Origin: Streptomyces varsoviensis
GTDB lineage: Bacteria > Actinomycetota > Actinomycetes > Streptomycetales > Streptomycetaceae
Length of the DNA: 64,000 nt
Direction of reading: 5' to 3'
NCBI RefSeq assembly: GCF_000718635.1
Contig: NZ_JOBF01000015.1
Span: 124,001 to 188,000, forward strand
Part shown: positions 8,475-17,835 of the stretch, one piece after another
Layout of the letters: every line of letters begins with the position of its first letter
How positions within the stretch are numbered: position 1 is the first letter of the stretch
Notes under the pieces: generated by a model
Databases searched by the model: none
The model's input: the letters and a program-made list of their open reading frames with translations, nothing else
What the model was told of the DNA's origin: nothing
Position numbers and translations under genes: made by a program

Positions 8475-9761
8475 GTGGACCGCTGCGTCGTCCTGGTGGA
8501 CGCCGGCTATCTGCTGGGCGCCGCCGCGAGCCTGCTCGCCGGGGAGCCGGCGCGATCACGCATCACCGTGGACCACGCGACCCTCATCCAAGGGCTGCGG
8601 GAGCGCGCGGAGGCCGAGACCGCACAACCCCTCCTGCGCATCTACTGGTTCGACGGCGCGCCCGACCGGGTGCCGCAGCCGGAGCACCGGCGGCTGCGCG
8701 TCATGCCGCGCGTCACGGTGCGGCTGGGCGCGCTGACCCGCAGCGACGGGCGGTGGGCGCAGAAGGGGGTGGACGCCGCGATGCACGCCGAGCTCACGGA
8801 GCTGGCCCGCAACCGCGCCTGCTCCGACATCGTGCTCGTCACCGGCGACGGCGACCTGCTGCCGGGCCTCATGTCGGCCAAGGAGCACGGCGTCGCCGTC
8901 CACCTGTGGGCCCTCCAGGCCGCCGACGGCGACTACAACCAGTCCGAGGACCTCGTCGCCGAGGCCGACGAACGGCGCGTCCTGGACCGTACGTGGATCA
9001 CCAGGGCCGTACGGACCAAGGAGCTCAGCGGGGCGTGCGCCCCGCCGCCCGTGCCGCGCCCGGAGATCGCCGCCATCCTCTCCGCGCCGTTGCCCGAGAC
9101 GGCCGCCGCGGCCGCCGTCTCCGGCAACGGCACGGTCGTCGAGCGGCCCCCGCAGCGCAACGGCTCCGGGCCGCCGGCCGGGCCCGCCGACGGTGACCCC
9201 CGGTCCCGGCCGGACCCCGCCGCGGCCGCCGAGCCGGCCGGCGGCAAGGGGGTGCCCACCCCCAAGGACCTGGCCGGCCTCGGCCCCGGGCGCGGCTCCG
9301 GCTCTCCACCGCCGGCCCAGCACCCGGTGCCCAGCGCCACCCTCCGCTGGTCCTCCGACAAAGGCTGGGTCGAACGGGGCTCCGGCCCCGGCGGCGGCGA
9401 ACCGTCCGAGACCGCGGCCCTGCCGACGCTCGCCCAGCTCACCAGCGCCGAGCAGCGCTGGGCCGACAGGGAAGAGGACATCACCACCGTCGGCGGCGAC
9501 CCCTTCGAGGTCGGCCAGGTCTTCGCGCGCCGCTGGACGGAGCGGCTCTCCGACACCGGCCACCTCCAGCTCATCTCCACCGAATACCCCCGCATCCCGC
9601 ACCGCATCGACGGCGAACTCCTGCGCTACGCCGCCCGCTTCGGCCTCCTCGCCCACAAAGACGACCAAATCGACGAACACGACCGCTACGCCATTCGCGC
9701 CGGGTTCTGGCGCGAACTCGACTCCCACACCGCCGCCGAGCACTCACCGGCCGGCGACTGA
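8475..9761 (+). CDS. NYN (PIN-like) domain protein
   Basis: 428 aa. The N-terminal 170 residues look like a NYN/LabA-type PIN-like nuclease domain: an early Asp in VVLVDAGYLLG, then KGVDAAMHAELTELA, then DIVLVTGDGDLLPGL with paired acidic residues, then GVAVHLWAL. A Pro/Gly/Ala-rich linker covers roughly residues 190-310. The C-terminal 100 residues (WADREEDITTVGGDPFEVG onward) form a second, unassigned globular domain. Metal-dependent RNase activity is the family expectation. GTG 8475 is used because the family motif starts at residue 4; the frame stays open upstream to 8298. Confidence 0.8.
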   Translation: MDRCVVLVDAGYLLGAAASLLAGEPARSRITVDHATLIQGLRERAEAETAQPLLRIYWFDGAPDRVPQPEHRRLRVMPRVTVRLGALTRSDGRWAQKGVDAAMHAELTELARNRACSDIVLVTGDGDLLPGLMSAKEHGVAVHLWALQAADGDYNQSEDLVAEADERRVLDRTWITRAVRTKELSGACAPPPVPRPEIAAILSAPLPETAAAAAVSGNGTVVERPPQRNGSGPPAGPADGDPRSRPDPAAAAEPAGGKGVPTPKDLAGLGPGRGSGSPPPAQHPVPSATLRWSSDKGWVERGSGPGGGEPSETAALPTLAQLTSAEQRWADREEDITTVGGDPFEVGQVFARRWTERLSDTGHLQLISTEYPRIPHRIDGELLRYAARFGLLAHKDDQIDEHDRYAIRAGFWRELDSHTAAEHSPAGD

Positions 9762-10374
9762 CCCCCAGCCGGCCCCACCGGCCATTGGCCTGCGGCCGGC
9801 GGCAGAGCGACGCGCCCGGCGTGGGCGGGACGGCCTTTGGCCTGCGGCCTGGGGCGCCGCGGGTGTCCCGCGAGGCGTCGGCGGCTGCCGCTGCGGGGAA
9901 ACGACCCGGCGCGGCGCGCCCGCCGCAGACAGACGGGCCTCCGGCCCTGCCCGTGCGGCCTGCCGCCGGCGGTAGAGCGGCGCGCCCGTCACGGGCGGGA
10001 CGGCCTTTGACCTGCGGTCTGCGGCAGAGCGGCGGGCCGGGCGCGGGCATGTGGTGCGGCCCCGGCGGCGCGGGGCGGTGGGGGTACGACCCCGGGCACG
10101 TGGGCGCCGGGGCGCGGGCATACGGCGCTCCCCCGGGGCGCAAGGGCCGTCCGGGGCGGGCGTGGGCGTACGGCGCGCGCCCCCGGCGCGAGGGGGTCGG
10201 GGTGTCGCGGGCACACGGCGCGCCCCCAGGCGCGAGGGGGCCCGGGGGCGGCGCGGGCATACGCGCACCCTCCCCCCCGTGGCTCACGTTGGGCGGCAGC
10301 GGAACCGCGGAGCGGGGTGGCGGGGGTGGACCCGCGGGTGGGGTGGGGTGGGTGGGCGCGTACCCTCGTAGTTC
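9762..10374. repeat. GC-rich non-coding block with two copies of a ~65-bp repeat
   Basis: No gene is supported here. A repeat of about 65 bp occurs at 9787-9850 and 9957-10022 (both contain gcgggacggcctttg). After it come many short variants of CGCGGGCAYACGGCGC and CCCCSGGCGCGAGGGG between about 10100 and 10260. The many overlapping reading frames in all directions reflect base composition. Confidence 0.6.
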
Positions 10375-11406
10375 GTGAGGACGGGCGCGAGAGTGGCGGA
10401 GCGGGGCTCCGGCGGTGAGGTGGCGGGCGACGCGGTGTGCACCGTGCGCGGCCTGGTCAAGACCTATCCCGCCGCGCGCCGCCGCCGCGGAGCGGAGGGC
10501 GCCCCCGCCGTGCGGGCCAGCGACGGCGTCGACCTCGACGTGCGGCGCGGTGAGATCTTCGGGCTGCTCGGCCCGAACGGTGCCGGCAAGTCCACCCTCG
10601 TCCGGCAGCTCACCGGCCTGCTGCGGCCCGACGGCGGCAGCGTCGAACTCCTCGGCCACGACCTGGTCCGCCACCCCGAGCGCGCCGCCCGCCTCATCGG
10701 CTACCTCGGCCAGGAGTCCAGCGCGCTGGACGAGCTGACCGTCGCCCTCGCCGCCGAGACCACCGGCCGGCTGCGCGGTCTGGACCTGCGCACGGCCCGC
10801 GCCGAGCGCGACGCCGTCCTCGACGAACTCGGCCTCGCCCCCATCGCCGGCCGCCCCCTGAAGAAGCTCTCCGGAGGCCAGCGCCGGCTCGCGTGCTTCG
10901 CCGCCGCCCTGGTGGGGGAGCGGCCCATGCTCGTACTCGACGAGCCCACCACCGGCATGGACCCCGTCGCCCGCCGGGCCGTCTGGGCCGCTGTCGACCG
11001 CCGCCGCGCCGAGCACGGCACCACCGTGCTGCTCGTCACCCACAACGTCATCGAGGCCGAGACCGTGCTCGACCGGGTCGCCGTGCTGGAGCGCGGCCGG
11101 ATCATCGCCTGCGACACGCCCGCCGGGCTCAAGGCGCTCGTCGCCGACGAGGTGCGCGTGGAACTGGTCTGGCGCGACGCGCCCCCGCTCGACGTGCCGG
11201 AGGTGGCCGCCCTGCGCGCCGGCGCCACCGAGGCGGGCCGCCGCTGGACGCTGCGGCTCGGCCCGGCCGAGGCCCGTGCCGCCGTCGCCGCCGTGACCGG
11301 CGGCCCCGCCTTCTCGGCCCTCGACGACTTCACGCTCGCCACGCCCAGCCTGGAGGACGTGTACCTGGCCCTCGGCGGCCGGGCGGAGGGGCTGGTCAAG
11401 GGGTGA
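10375..11406 (+). CDS. ABC transporter ATP-binding protein
   Basis: 343 aa with a full ATPase domain: Walker A GPNGAGKST near residue 66, signature LSGGQRRLA, Walker B LVLDEPTTGMDP and H-loop LLVTHN. A DrrA/CcmA-like C-terminal extension of about 90 residues follows. It is the energising subunit of an ABC-2 type exporter with the permease at 11474. GTG 10375 is the first start; GTG 10393 is an alternative with AGGA 11 nt upstream. The substrate is unknown; this DrrAB layout is common for drug or lipid export. Confidence 0.92.
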   Translation: MRTGARVAERGSGGEVAGDAVCTVRGLVKTYPAARRRRGAEGAPAVRASDGVDLDVRRGEIFGLLGPNGAGKSTLVRQLTGLLRPDGGSVELLGHDLVRHPERAARLIGYLGQESSALDELTVALAAETTGRLRGLDLRTARAERDAVLDELGLAPIAGRPLKKLSGGQRRLACFAAALVGERPMLVLDEPTTGMDPVARRAVWAAVDRRRAEHGTTVLLVTHNVIEAETVLDRVAVLERGRIIACDTPAGLKALVADEVRVELVWRDAPPLDVPEVAALRAGATEAGRRWTLRLGPAEARAAVAAVTGGPAFSALDDFTLATPSLEDVYLALGGRAEGLVKG

Positions 11407-11473
11407 GCCGCCGGACGACACAGGGGCCGGGCGCCGCCGCCGAGCGGTCCGTAGCGAAGGGGAGCAGCGCAAC

Positions 11474-12313
11474 GTGAGTGCCGTGTCCGCCGAGGCGGTG
11501 ACCGGAGGGGTCCGGACCGGGCCGGAGGCCGAGCCGCGTCCGCGAGGCGGCGGCGAGGCCGCTCCGCTCGCCCCGCGGGCCCGCCTGCTGCCGTCGCTCG
11601 CCGCCGTCTACCGGGCGCAGCTCTCGCGGGCCCGCGTCGCCCGCATCCCGCTGCTCTTCGTCGCCACCTTCCAGTCGGTCGGGATCATGATCCTGATGCG
11701 CGGCGTGGTCGACGGCGGCGACGAGGCGCGCGCCGTCGTCGCGGGCTCCAGCGTGCTGGTCGTCGCGTTCGTCGCGCTCAACCTGCTCGCGCAGTACTTC
11801 GGCCAGCTACGGGCCGGGGGCGGCCTCGACCACTACGCCACGCTGCCGGTGCCGCCCGCCGCCGTGGTGCTGGGCGCGGCCGCCGCGTACGCCTCCTTCA
11901 CGGTGCCCGGTACGGCCGTCACCGCCGTCGCCGGCAGCGTGCTCTTCAAGCTGCCGCTGACCCACCTGTGGGTGCTCGTCGCCGTGATCCCGCTCTCCGG
12001 CGCGGCCCTCGCCGGGCTCGGCGCGGCGCTCGGGCTGCTCGCCCCGCGCCAGGAACTGGCCACGCTCTGCGGGCAGTTGGGGATGTCCGCCGCCCTGCTG
12101 CTCGGCGTGCTCCCGGCCGCCCATCTGCCCGCCGTGCTCGGTCTCGCACGCGACCTGCTGCCCTCCACCTACGGCGTCGAGGCGCTCGCCCGCTGCTTCG
12201 ACGCGCGCCCCGACTGGCTCGCGGTCGCCGCGGATCTGGGGGTCTGCGCCGCGGTCGGCGTGGTGTCGCTGGCCGCCGCGACCTGGGCGTACCGCCGGGC
12301 GGCGGTGCGATGA
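11474..12313 (+). CDS. ABC-2 type transporter permease
   Basis: 279 aa with about six hydrophobic segments. A 45-residue polar N-terminus precedes YRAQLSRARVARIPLLFVATF, a typical ABC-2 entry sequence, and PSTYGVEALARCFD lies before the last span. It follows the ATPase gene by 67 nt and forms the membrane half of the exporter. GTG 11474 has GGAG upstream. The gene ends in an ATGA, but the downstream gene is more likely to start at 12373. Confidence 0.88.
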   Translation: MSAVSAEAVTGGVRTGPEAEPRPRGGGEAAPLAPRARLLPSLAAVYRAQLSRARVARIPLLFVATFQSVGIMILMRGVVDGGDEARAVVAGSSVLVVAFVALNLLAQYFGQLRAGGGLDHYATLPVPPAAVVLGAAAAYASFTVPGTAVTAVAGSVLFKLPLTHLWVLVAVIPLSGAALAGLGAALGLLAPRQELATLCGQLGMSAALLLGVLPAAHLPAVLGLARDLLPSTYGVEALARCFDARPDWLAVAADLGVCAAVGVVSLAAATWAYRRAAVR

Positions 12314-12360
12314 CGCGCCGGGGGAACCGTCCTGCCGCCGACGGCACGCCGCCGACCTGG

Positions 12361-12366
12361 CACGAT
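12361..12366 (+). promoter_or_regulatory. -10 element of a probable leaderless promoter
   Basis: CACGAT is followed by six bases and then the GTG at 12373, so the transcript would start at or next to the start codon. Confidence 0.45.
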
Positions 12367-12372
12367 GACGGG

Positions 12373-13002
12373 GTGACCGCACCGTTGACGCCGCACGAGC
12401 AGCCGCCCGAACAGCCCCCGGCCGGGGGCGCGCACCCGCAGGACGAGCCGGCGGAGCAGCCGGGTCTGGCCCGCGAGCTGCGGCAGGCGGCGGTGGTCGC
12501 GGTGGCCGTGGCGGTGGCGGGGGTGCTGCTGGGGCTGCTGTGGCTCTGGCTCGCGCCGCGCATGCCACTCGTCTCCGACGAGCGGGCCGTCTACCTCAAG
12601 GACCCCGAGGGCGAGCAGGCCATCGGCATGGACGGCACCTTCGTGCTGCTGGCGCTGGGCTTCGGCGTCCTCAGCTCCGCCGTCGTCTTCTGGCTCCGCC
12701 GCCGCGGCGGCATCGCCCTGGTCATCGGGCTCGCGATCGGCGGGCTGCTCGCCTCCGTGATCGCCTGGCGGCTCGGCATCTGGCTCGGCCCGGACACCGA
12801 CATCGTGGCCGCCGCCCGTTCGGCCGGCAAGGGCGTGGTCTTCGACGCCCCCCTCAAGCTCAGCGCCAAGGGCGCGCTGCTGGCCTGGCCCTTCGCGGCC
12901 ATGGTCGTCCACCTCGTGCTCACCGCCCTCTTCGGCCCCCGCGACCCGGAGCCCGAACCCCAGTGGCCGGACCCGGTCCCACCCCTCCAGGACGGCGACT
13001 GA
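12373..13002 (+). CDS. Membrane protein, DUF2567-like
   Basis: 209 aa. A Pro-rich polar N-terminus of about 30 residues precedes four hydrophobic segments, the first near residues 39-60 (VAVAVAVAGVLLGLLWLWLA). The motif LVSDERAVYLKDPEGEQ in the first outside loop and the overall layout resemble actinobacterial DUF2567 membrane proteins; this is from memory. The GTG at 12373 is favoured because it sits directly behind a -10 hexamer. ATG 12310, overlapping the permease stop as ATGA, is the alternative and would add 21 residues. Function unknown. Confidence 0.7.
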   Translation: MTAPLTPHEQPPEQPPAGGAHPQDEPAEQPGLARELRQAAVVAVAVAVAGVLLGLLWLWLAPRMPLVSDERAVYLKDPEGEQAIGMDGTFVLLALGFGVLSSAVVFWLRRRGGIALVIGLAIGGLLASVIAWRLGIWLGPDTDIVAAARSAGKGVVFDAPLKLSAKGALLAWPFAAMVVHLVLTALFGPRDPEPEPQWPDPVPPLQDGD

Positions 13003-13029
13003 CGCACGTACGGCCCCCAGAGCCGCATC

Positions 13030-13066
13030 CCCGGCCCGTGACCCGGCCTCCGGGGCACGGGCCGGG
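13030..13066. terminator. Hairpin downstream of the membrane gene
   Basis: Perfect 11-bp stem (13030-13040 with 13056-13066), 15-nt loop. It can serve the plus-strand gene ending at 13002 and the minus-strand gene ending at 13093. Confidence 0.6.
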
Positions 13067-13092
13067 CGTTCTCCGGCCCCGGCGGCGGTGCC

Positions 13093-13167
13093 CTACGCGG
13101 GGCGCTTTCCGTGGTTGGAGCGGTTCTTCTTGATGCGCCAGCGGCGCTTGCGGGTGCGCTTGGACAT
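13093..13167 (-). CDS. Probable ribosomal protein bL37 (24 aa)
   Basis: A 25-codon gene encoding a peptide with 13 Arg/Lys residues, MSKRTRKRRWR at the N-terminus and NHGKRP near the C-terminus. The size, the basic N-terminus and the NHGKRP-type ending match actinobacterial bL37, a 24-residue protein first seen in mycobacterial 50S structures. A strong gggagg RBS lies 7 nt before the ATG. It stands alone, convergent with the upstream membrane gene and close to a hairpin. The alternative would be another tiny basic ribosome-associated peptide. Confidence 0.8.
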   Translation of the reverse strand: MSKRTRKRRWRIKKNRSNHGKRPA

Positions 13168-13296
13168 GGGCGGCCCTCCCTGGGCGGGCGCCCGTGCGGC
13201 GGCCCGCTCCTCGGTCCTAGCGGAAGGGGCCGCGCCGGTCCAGAGGAACCGTCGGTTCAGCCGGCCGAAGCGCTGCGAAAGTCCCGTCGCTGCGCT

Positions 13297-13794
13297 TCAA
13301 GCGCGCGCGATCGGCGCGACCACCGCGCCCGTGAGCGCCGCCAGGTCGTCCGGAGCCAGCTCGACCTCCAGGCCCCGCCGCCCGGCCGAGACGCAGATGG
13401 TGGGGTACGTGCTCGCGGACGCGTCCAGCGCGGTCGGGAGCTTCTTGCGCTGGCCCAGGGGCGAGATGCCGCCCCGTACGTAGCCGGTGGTGCGTTCGGC
13501 GGCGGCCGGGTCGGCCATCGCGGCGCGCTTGCCGCCCACCGCCGAGGCCAGGGCCTTGAGGTCCAGGGAGCCGGAGACCGGCACGACGGCGACCGTCAGC
13601 GCCCCGTCCACCTCGGCGACGAGGGTCTTGAAGACCTGGCCGGGGTCGACGCCGAGGGCCTGCGCGGCCTCCTCGCCGTAGGACGCGGCGGCGGGGTCGT
13701 GCTCGTACGCGTGCAGCGTGAAGGGGGTTCCGGCGGCGGTGAGGGCGACGGTGGCGGGCGTGCCGCCGGACTGCTGCTTCTTGGTCTTCTTCAC
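13297..13794 (-). CDS. ybaK: YbaK/EbsC-type aminoacyl-tRNA deacylase
   Basis: 165 aa, the usual length for bacterial YbaK. The family hydrolyses Cys-tRNA(Pro) formed by prolyl-tRNA synthetase error. Supporting blocks are PFTLHAYEHDP near residue 24, GQVFKTLVAEVDG with the conserved catalytic Lys of VFKTLV, and the C-terminal RGGISPLGQRKKLP. Free-standing gene in front of the LON-domain gene on the same strand. Confidence 0.92.
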   Translation of the reverse strand: MKKTKKQQSGGTPATVALTAAGTPFTLHAYEHDPAAASYGEEAAQALGVDPGQVFKTLVAEVDGALTVAVVPVSGSLDLKALASAVGGKRAAMADPAAAERTTGYVRGGISPLGQRKKLPTALDASASTYPTICVSAGRRGLEVELAPDDLAALTGAVVAPIARA

Positions 13795-13843
13795 CGGGCT
13801 CTCCGGGCTCTCCGTGGTACGCGGTACGAGATAAGGGCTGACC

Positions 13844-14584
13844 TCAGTTCGGGCTCGTCGGCCGTCGCGTCAGTTCCACGGCCGGCACCGACGGGAGCTT
13901 ACCGATGACCGCCGCCTCCGCCCGCAGCACCTTCAGCTCCTCCGCCAGCCGCGACGCGGTGTCCGGGGCCTGGAGCAGCCGCTGCTTGGTGGGGGTGTCC
14001 AGCACCGCGGCGGCGGCGACGAGGTACGAGAGGACCGCGGGCTCGTCCGGCAGGTCCGTCTCGCCGGACAGGGACCGTTCGCGCGCTCCGGCCAGCCGCT
14101 TCTGGTACGTGCGGAAGGCCCGTATGACGCCGGAGGCGAGCGCTCCGGCGCCGTCGCCTTCCTCCTCCTCGACCTCCTCGACCTCGCCCGTCAGGTACGG
14201 GCCGCCGGCGTCGACGGAGAGCAGCCGGAAGCGGGTGGTGCCGGTGGCCAGGACCTCGTACGAGCCGTCGGCGCGCTCCCGGATGGTGGCGGCGTCGGCG
14301 GCGCAGCCGACCGTGTAGAAGGCGTTCATCGGGTCGGTTCCGAAGCCGGCCGCGGGGCCGCGCTCCAGCCGGCCCGTCTCGTCCGGCAGGCCCGGCGCGC
14401 TGAACGCGACCTCGCGGCCGTCGCGGATGGCGACGACCCCGAAGCGGCGGGGTTCGTCCTCGGGGAGGTCGGCCAGGTCGCGCATGAGCGCGCGGTACCG
14501 CTGCTCGAAGACGTTCAGGGGCATCACGAGGCCCGGGAACAGCACCGAGTTCAACGGGAAGAGCGGAAGGCGCGCGGTGGTCAC
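13844..14584 (-). CDS. LON peptidase N-terminal (substrate-binding) domain protein
   Basis: 246 aa. [23 protein letters not shown] at the N-terminus is characteristic of the LON substrate-binding domain; it is followed by RYRALMRDL and [10 protein letters not shown]. There is no ATPase and no Ser-Lys protease part, so it is a stand-alone domain of unknown role. GTG 14584 is chosen because the family motif begins six residues later. Repeats separate it from the next gene upstream on this strand. Confidence 0.88.
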   Translation of the reverse strand: MTTARLPLFPLNSVLFPGLVMPLNVFEQRYRALMRDLADLPEDEPRRFGVVAIRDGREVAFSAPGLPDETGRLERGPAAGFGTDPMNAFYTVGCAADAATIRERADGSYEVLATGTTRFRLLSVDAGGPYLTGEVEEVEEEEGDGAGALASGVIRAFRTYQKRLAGARERSLSGETDLPDEPAVLSYLVAAAAVLDTPTKQRLLQAPDTASRLAEELKVLRAEAAVIGKLPSVPAVELTRRPTSPN

Positions 14585-14625
14585 AGCCCGCAAGCCTAAT
14601 AGCCGCCGGAGCCATCGCGTCCGCC

Positions 14626-14745
14626 GTTCACTGGCGGCGCAGCGAGCAGGCCGCTCCGAGCCGTCGCTTCCGCCGGTCACCGGCGGCGCAGCGAGCGAGT
14701 TCACTGGCGGCGCAGCGAGCGAGCTCACTGGCGCCGCAGCAAGCG
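14626..14745. repeat. Degenerate repeats reiterating the 3' end of the 14725 gene
   Basis: Four variants of a 22-24 nt unit (core tcactggcggcgcagcgagc) lie near 14626, 14676, 14699 and 14723. The last is the gene's own end, covering its final codons and stop; the other three lie beyond the stop. Confidence 0.8.
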
Positions 14746-16326
14746 GGTCGCTCCGGCGGCCACCGTGGTGGCGAGTATCCAGCCGAGCAGGGTCAGCGCG
14801 GTGGCCGCCCACTGGGCGACGCCCATGGGTTTCCAGTACGTGTCCTGGCCCAGCTCGATGACGGGCAGCAGCAGGTCCAGGGCGTACAGCGGCGCGTTCC
14901 AGTGCGGGGCCTGGCCGCGTACGAGGGCGTCGGGCGGGTTGAGGGAGAAGTACAGCGCGCCGAGCGCCCACAGCACGGCCATCCATATGAGGGCGCGGCC
15001 GGGCTTGTAGCCGTAGGCGACCGTCCAGTCCTGGAGGTAGCCCCACACCTTCCCGGCGAGCGGCAGCGTCTCGCGGCGGCGGCGCTGCTTGGCGAGCAGC
15101 GCCTCCCGCGCGTCCGCGTCCTCGCCGCTGCTGCGCAGCGCCCCCGCCAACTGCTCGTACGGCTCGGGCGCGTACTCCGGGGTGGCCGCCGCCACCCACT
15201 CCAGCCGCCGCGAGAGCGGGAAGTGGCCGTGCGGGATCAGGGTCTCGTAGGCGAATCCGGCCATCACCAGGCCGCCCGGGCCCGGCCAGCTCGACGCCCG
15301 GTCGATGAGGTTGCCGACCTTGGCGCCGGAGAGGACGACCCGGCCGCGCTGCTGCGCCTCGCCGAGGAAGCGCAGCTCGGGCGTCTGGATGCGGCGCAGC
15401 GACAGTTCCTGTTCGGTCTCCATGACGAACCGCGCCTGGCTGAAGTCGATGGCGTCGCCGAACCGCCCGTCGTCGAGCCGCACCCCGCCCTGGCACTCGA
15501 AGGGCTGCATGCGCGTGCCGCGCTCGGGGGTGACGGGGATGCCGTACGGCGGGGTGGTGCCCGTGCTGAAGGGGGAGGCGCCGGTCAGTCCGGCGGCCGT
15601 CATGTAGAGGGTCCGCTCGACGGTGAGCTGCGGGGCGTTGAGGGCGCGCCGCCCGAAGGGGTTGTTGAGCCGGGAGCCGCGGAAGCTCAGCGAGACGCCG
15701 ATCTGCGCGCCGCGCAGGCTCAGCTCGCCGTACGACTCCATCATCTCGGCCTGAAGGTCTTGTGCGACGGTCAGCCCGTCCGCGGCGATGGACCGGTCGT
15801 GCCGGTCCTTGTGCACGGTCATCTGGTTGAGGAGCAGGTCGGTGCCTATGTGGGCGTCGGTGAGGCGGATGCCGTTCTCGACCGTGCAGCGCGCGAGGTG
15901 CAGATCGCCCTCGGTGGTCAGCCGCGCCGCCTCCAGCCGGGGGATGGAGCAGCCGATCAGGCGGAGTGTGGTGAAGCGGGACTCGGGCAGCAGGATCTGC
16001 TCCTCGAACCGGCAGTTCTGCATCTCGACGTACGGGACGACCGTGCCGCCGGAGAGGTTGAGGACGCCGCTGATCTGCGCGCCGATCAGCTTCAGCGAGG
16101 AGACCCGGCCGGGCTGCGCGGGCGGGCCGTTGAGCATGAGCAGCGCGATGACCCGCGCCCGCACCGTGCGCTCGGGGCCCCAGGCGTGCGGGCCGACGGG
16201 GTCGTTCTGTTCGGGGTGAGGGGTGCGCAGGTCGTGGGTGCTGCCGTTGCGGAACGCCTGCCACATGCCCCATTCGGCCGTGGTGAGTTCGAGTCCGGCG
16301 GGCGGCTCGCTGGGCGGCTCGGACAT
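14725..16326 (-). CDS. Large protein with membrane-anchored C-terminus (often labelled oxidoreductase in Streptomyces)
   Basis: 533 aa. Residues 1-400 form a soluble region with regularly spaced hydrophobic pairs that looks like an irregular pentapeptide or beta-helix repeat ([45 protein letters not shown]). The last 110 residues hold about three hydrophobic segments with [19 protein letters not shown]. No cofactor-binding motif was seen, so an oxidoreductase label is not supported here. ATG 16326 (MSEPPSEP) is used because a GAGGGGG lies 7 nt upstream; a GTG two codons earlier would sit on that RBS. Divergent from hisD. Function unknown. Confidence 0.75.
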   Translation of the reverse strand: MSEPPSEPPAGLELTTAEWGMWQAFRNGSTHDLRTPHPEQNDPVGPHAWGPERTVRARVIALLMLNGPPAQPGRVSSLKLIGAQISGVLNLSGGTVVPYVEMQNCRFEEQILLPESRFTTLRLIGCSIPRLEAARLTTEGDLHLARCTVENGIRLTDAHIGTDLLLNQMTVHKDRHDRSIAADGLTVAQDLQAEMMESYGELSLRGAQIGVSLSFRGSRLNNPFGRRALNAPQLTVERTLYMTAAGLTGASPFSTGTTPPYGIPVTPERGTRMQPFECQGGVRLDDGRFGDAIDFSQARFVMETEQELSLRRIQTPELRFLGEAQQRGRVVLSGAKVGNLIDRASSWPGPGGLVMAGFAYETLIPHGHFPLSRRLEWVAAATPEYAPEPYEQLAGALRSSGEDADAREALLAKQRRRRETLPLAGKVWGYLQDWTVAYGYKPGRALIWMAVLWALGALYFSLNPPDALVRGQAPHWNAPLYALDLLLPVIELGQDTYWKPMGVAQWAATALTLLGWILATTVAAGATRLLRRQ

Positions 16327-16421
16327 GGCCACACCCCCTCTGGATTCGCCGTACGCCTGTACGGCACCCCATTCCCGCTGAGTGACTGCTTGAACGCGTG
16401 GCGTCAGGGAGAACTCGTCGC

Positions 16422-16462
16422 GGACATATCAGTGCGTGAGTCGTGGACATATCAGTGCGTGA
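16422..16462. promoter_or_regulatory. Two 18-bp direct repeats ahead of hisD (candidate operator)
   Basis: GGACATATCAGTGCGTGA occurs at 16422-16439 and again at 16445-16462, 5 bp apart, so the start-to-start distance is 23 bp, about two helical turns. They lie 32-72 bp upstream of the hisD -10 element and between divergent genes. Confidence 0.6.
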
Positions 16463-16493
16463 TACGGGGCGTCGGCCGCGGGAGCCGGTCTGC

Positions 16494-16506
16494 GACAATT
16501 GACCGT
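16494..16506 (+). promoter_or_regulatory. hisD leaderless promoter (-10 region)
   Basis: GACAAT at 16494-16499 is followed by seven bases and then GTG 16507. A start site at or next to the GTG would give a leaderless his mRNA. No good -35 is visible, so activation may be needed. Confidence 0.6.
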
Positions 16507-17835
16507 GTGATCTCCCGAATCGATCTGCGCGGCGCCGCCGCGGCCGAGGGTTCCCCCGCCGCCGGCATCGACCGCGACCTGCTGCCCCGAGCCGAACTCG
16601 ACGTCGAGGCCGCCCTGGAGAAGGTGCGGCCCATCTGCGAGGACGTGCATCATCGGGGCACCGCGGCGCTGATCGACTACGCGGAGCGGTTCGACGGCGT
16701 GCGGATCGACCGGGTCCGGGTGCCCGCCGAGGCCCTGGCCCGCGCCCTGGACGGCCTCGATCCGGACGTACGGGCCGCCCTGGAGGAGTCCATCCGGCGC
16801 GCCCGCCTCGTCCACCGCGAACAGCGCCGCACCGACGCGACCGTCAAGGTCGTGCCCGGCGGCACCGTCACGGAGCGCTGGGTCCCCGTCGAGCGCGTCG
16901 GCCTGTACGTGCCGGGCGGCAACGCCGTCTACCCCTCGTCCGTCGTCATGAACGTCGTGCCCGCCCAGGAGGCCGGCGTCGCCTCGCTCGCGGTGTCCTC
17001 CCCGCCGCAGAAGGACTTCGGCGGCCTGCCGCACCCGACGATCCTCGCCGCGTGCGCGCTGCTCGGTGTGGACGAGGTGTACGCGGCGGGCGGCGCCCAG
17101 GCCGTCGCGATGTTCGCGTACGGCACCGAGGAGTGCCGCCCCGCCCAGCTCGTCACGGGCCCCGGCAACATCTGGGTGGCTGCCGCCAAGCGCCTGCTCA
17201 AGGGCCGTATCGGCATCGACGCCGAGGCCGGGCCGACCGAGATCGCCATCCTCGCCGACGACACCGCCGACGCCTCTCACGTCGCCGCCGACCTGATCAG
17301 CCAGGCCGAGCACGACACGCTGGCCGCCGCCGTCCTCGTCACGCCCTCCGAACCGCTCGCCGAGGCCGTCGAGGCCGCGCTGGCCACGCAGGTCGCGGCC
17401 ACCAAGCACCGGGAGCGGATCACCGAGGCGCTGGCCGGCCGCCAGTCCGGGATCGTCCTCGTCGACTCCCTCGACCACGGCCTCGCCGTCGTCGACGCGT
17501 ACGCCGCCGAGCACCTGGAGATCCAGACGGAGAACGCGGCCGAGGTCGCGGCCCGGGTCCGCAACGCGGGCGCCGTCTTCGTCGGCCCGTACGCGCCCGT
17601 CTCCCTCGGCGACTACTGCGCCGGCTCCAACCACGTGCTGCCCACCGGCGGCTGCGCCTGCCACTCCTCCGGCCTGTCCGTCCAGTCCTTCCTGCGCGGC
17701 ATCCATGTCGTGGACTACACCCGCGACGCGCTCGCCGAGGTCACCCGCCATGTGGTGACGCTCGCCGAAGCCGAGGACCTGCCCGCACACGGAGCCGCGC
17801 TCAAGGCGAGGTTCGACTGGAAGGTGCCCGAGTAA
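16507..17835 (+). CDS. hisD: Histidinol dehydrogenase
   Basis: 442 aa. Catalyses the last two steps of histidine synthesis, L-histidinol to L-histidine, with NAD and zinc. Family blocks: [61 protein letters not shown] with zinc-ligand Gln/His, and [11 protein letters not shown]. The C-terminal [20 protein letters not shown] also fits. GTG 16507 is used because it sits behind the -10 element. First gene of the his operon; hisC begins at the base after its stop. Confidence 0.97.
   Translation: MISRIDLRGAAAAEGSPAAGIDRDLLPRAELDVEAALEKVRPICEDVHHRGTAALIDYAERFDGVRIDRVRVPAEALARALDGLDPDVRAALEESIRRARLVHREQRRTDATVKVVPGGTVTERWVPVERVGLYVPGGNAVYPSSVVMNVVPAQEAGVASLAVSSPPQKDFGGLPHPTILAACALLGVDEVYAAGGAQAVAMFAYGTEECRPAQLVTGPGNIWVAAAKRLLKGRIGIDAEAGPTEIAILADDTADASHVAADLISQAEHDTLAAAVLVTPSEPLAEAVEAALATQVAATKHRERITEALAGRQSGIVLVDSLDHGLAVVDAYAAEHLEIQTENAAEVAARVRNAGAVFVGPYAPVSLGDYCAGSNHVLPTGGCACHSSGLSVQSFLRGIHVVDYTRDALAEVTRHVVTLAEAEDLPAHGAALKARFDWKVPE

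Noticed and set aside
10100..10260. Short repeats as a CRISPR array
   Set aside because: Units vary in length and sequence, no constant spacers, no cas genes.
9571..11472. Long minus-strand frame over the repeat block and ABC gene
   Set aside because: Pro/Arg-rich repeat translation opposite a clear ATPase gene.
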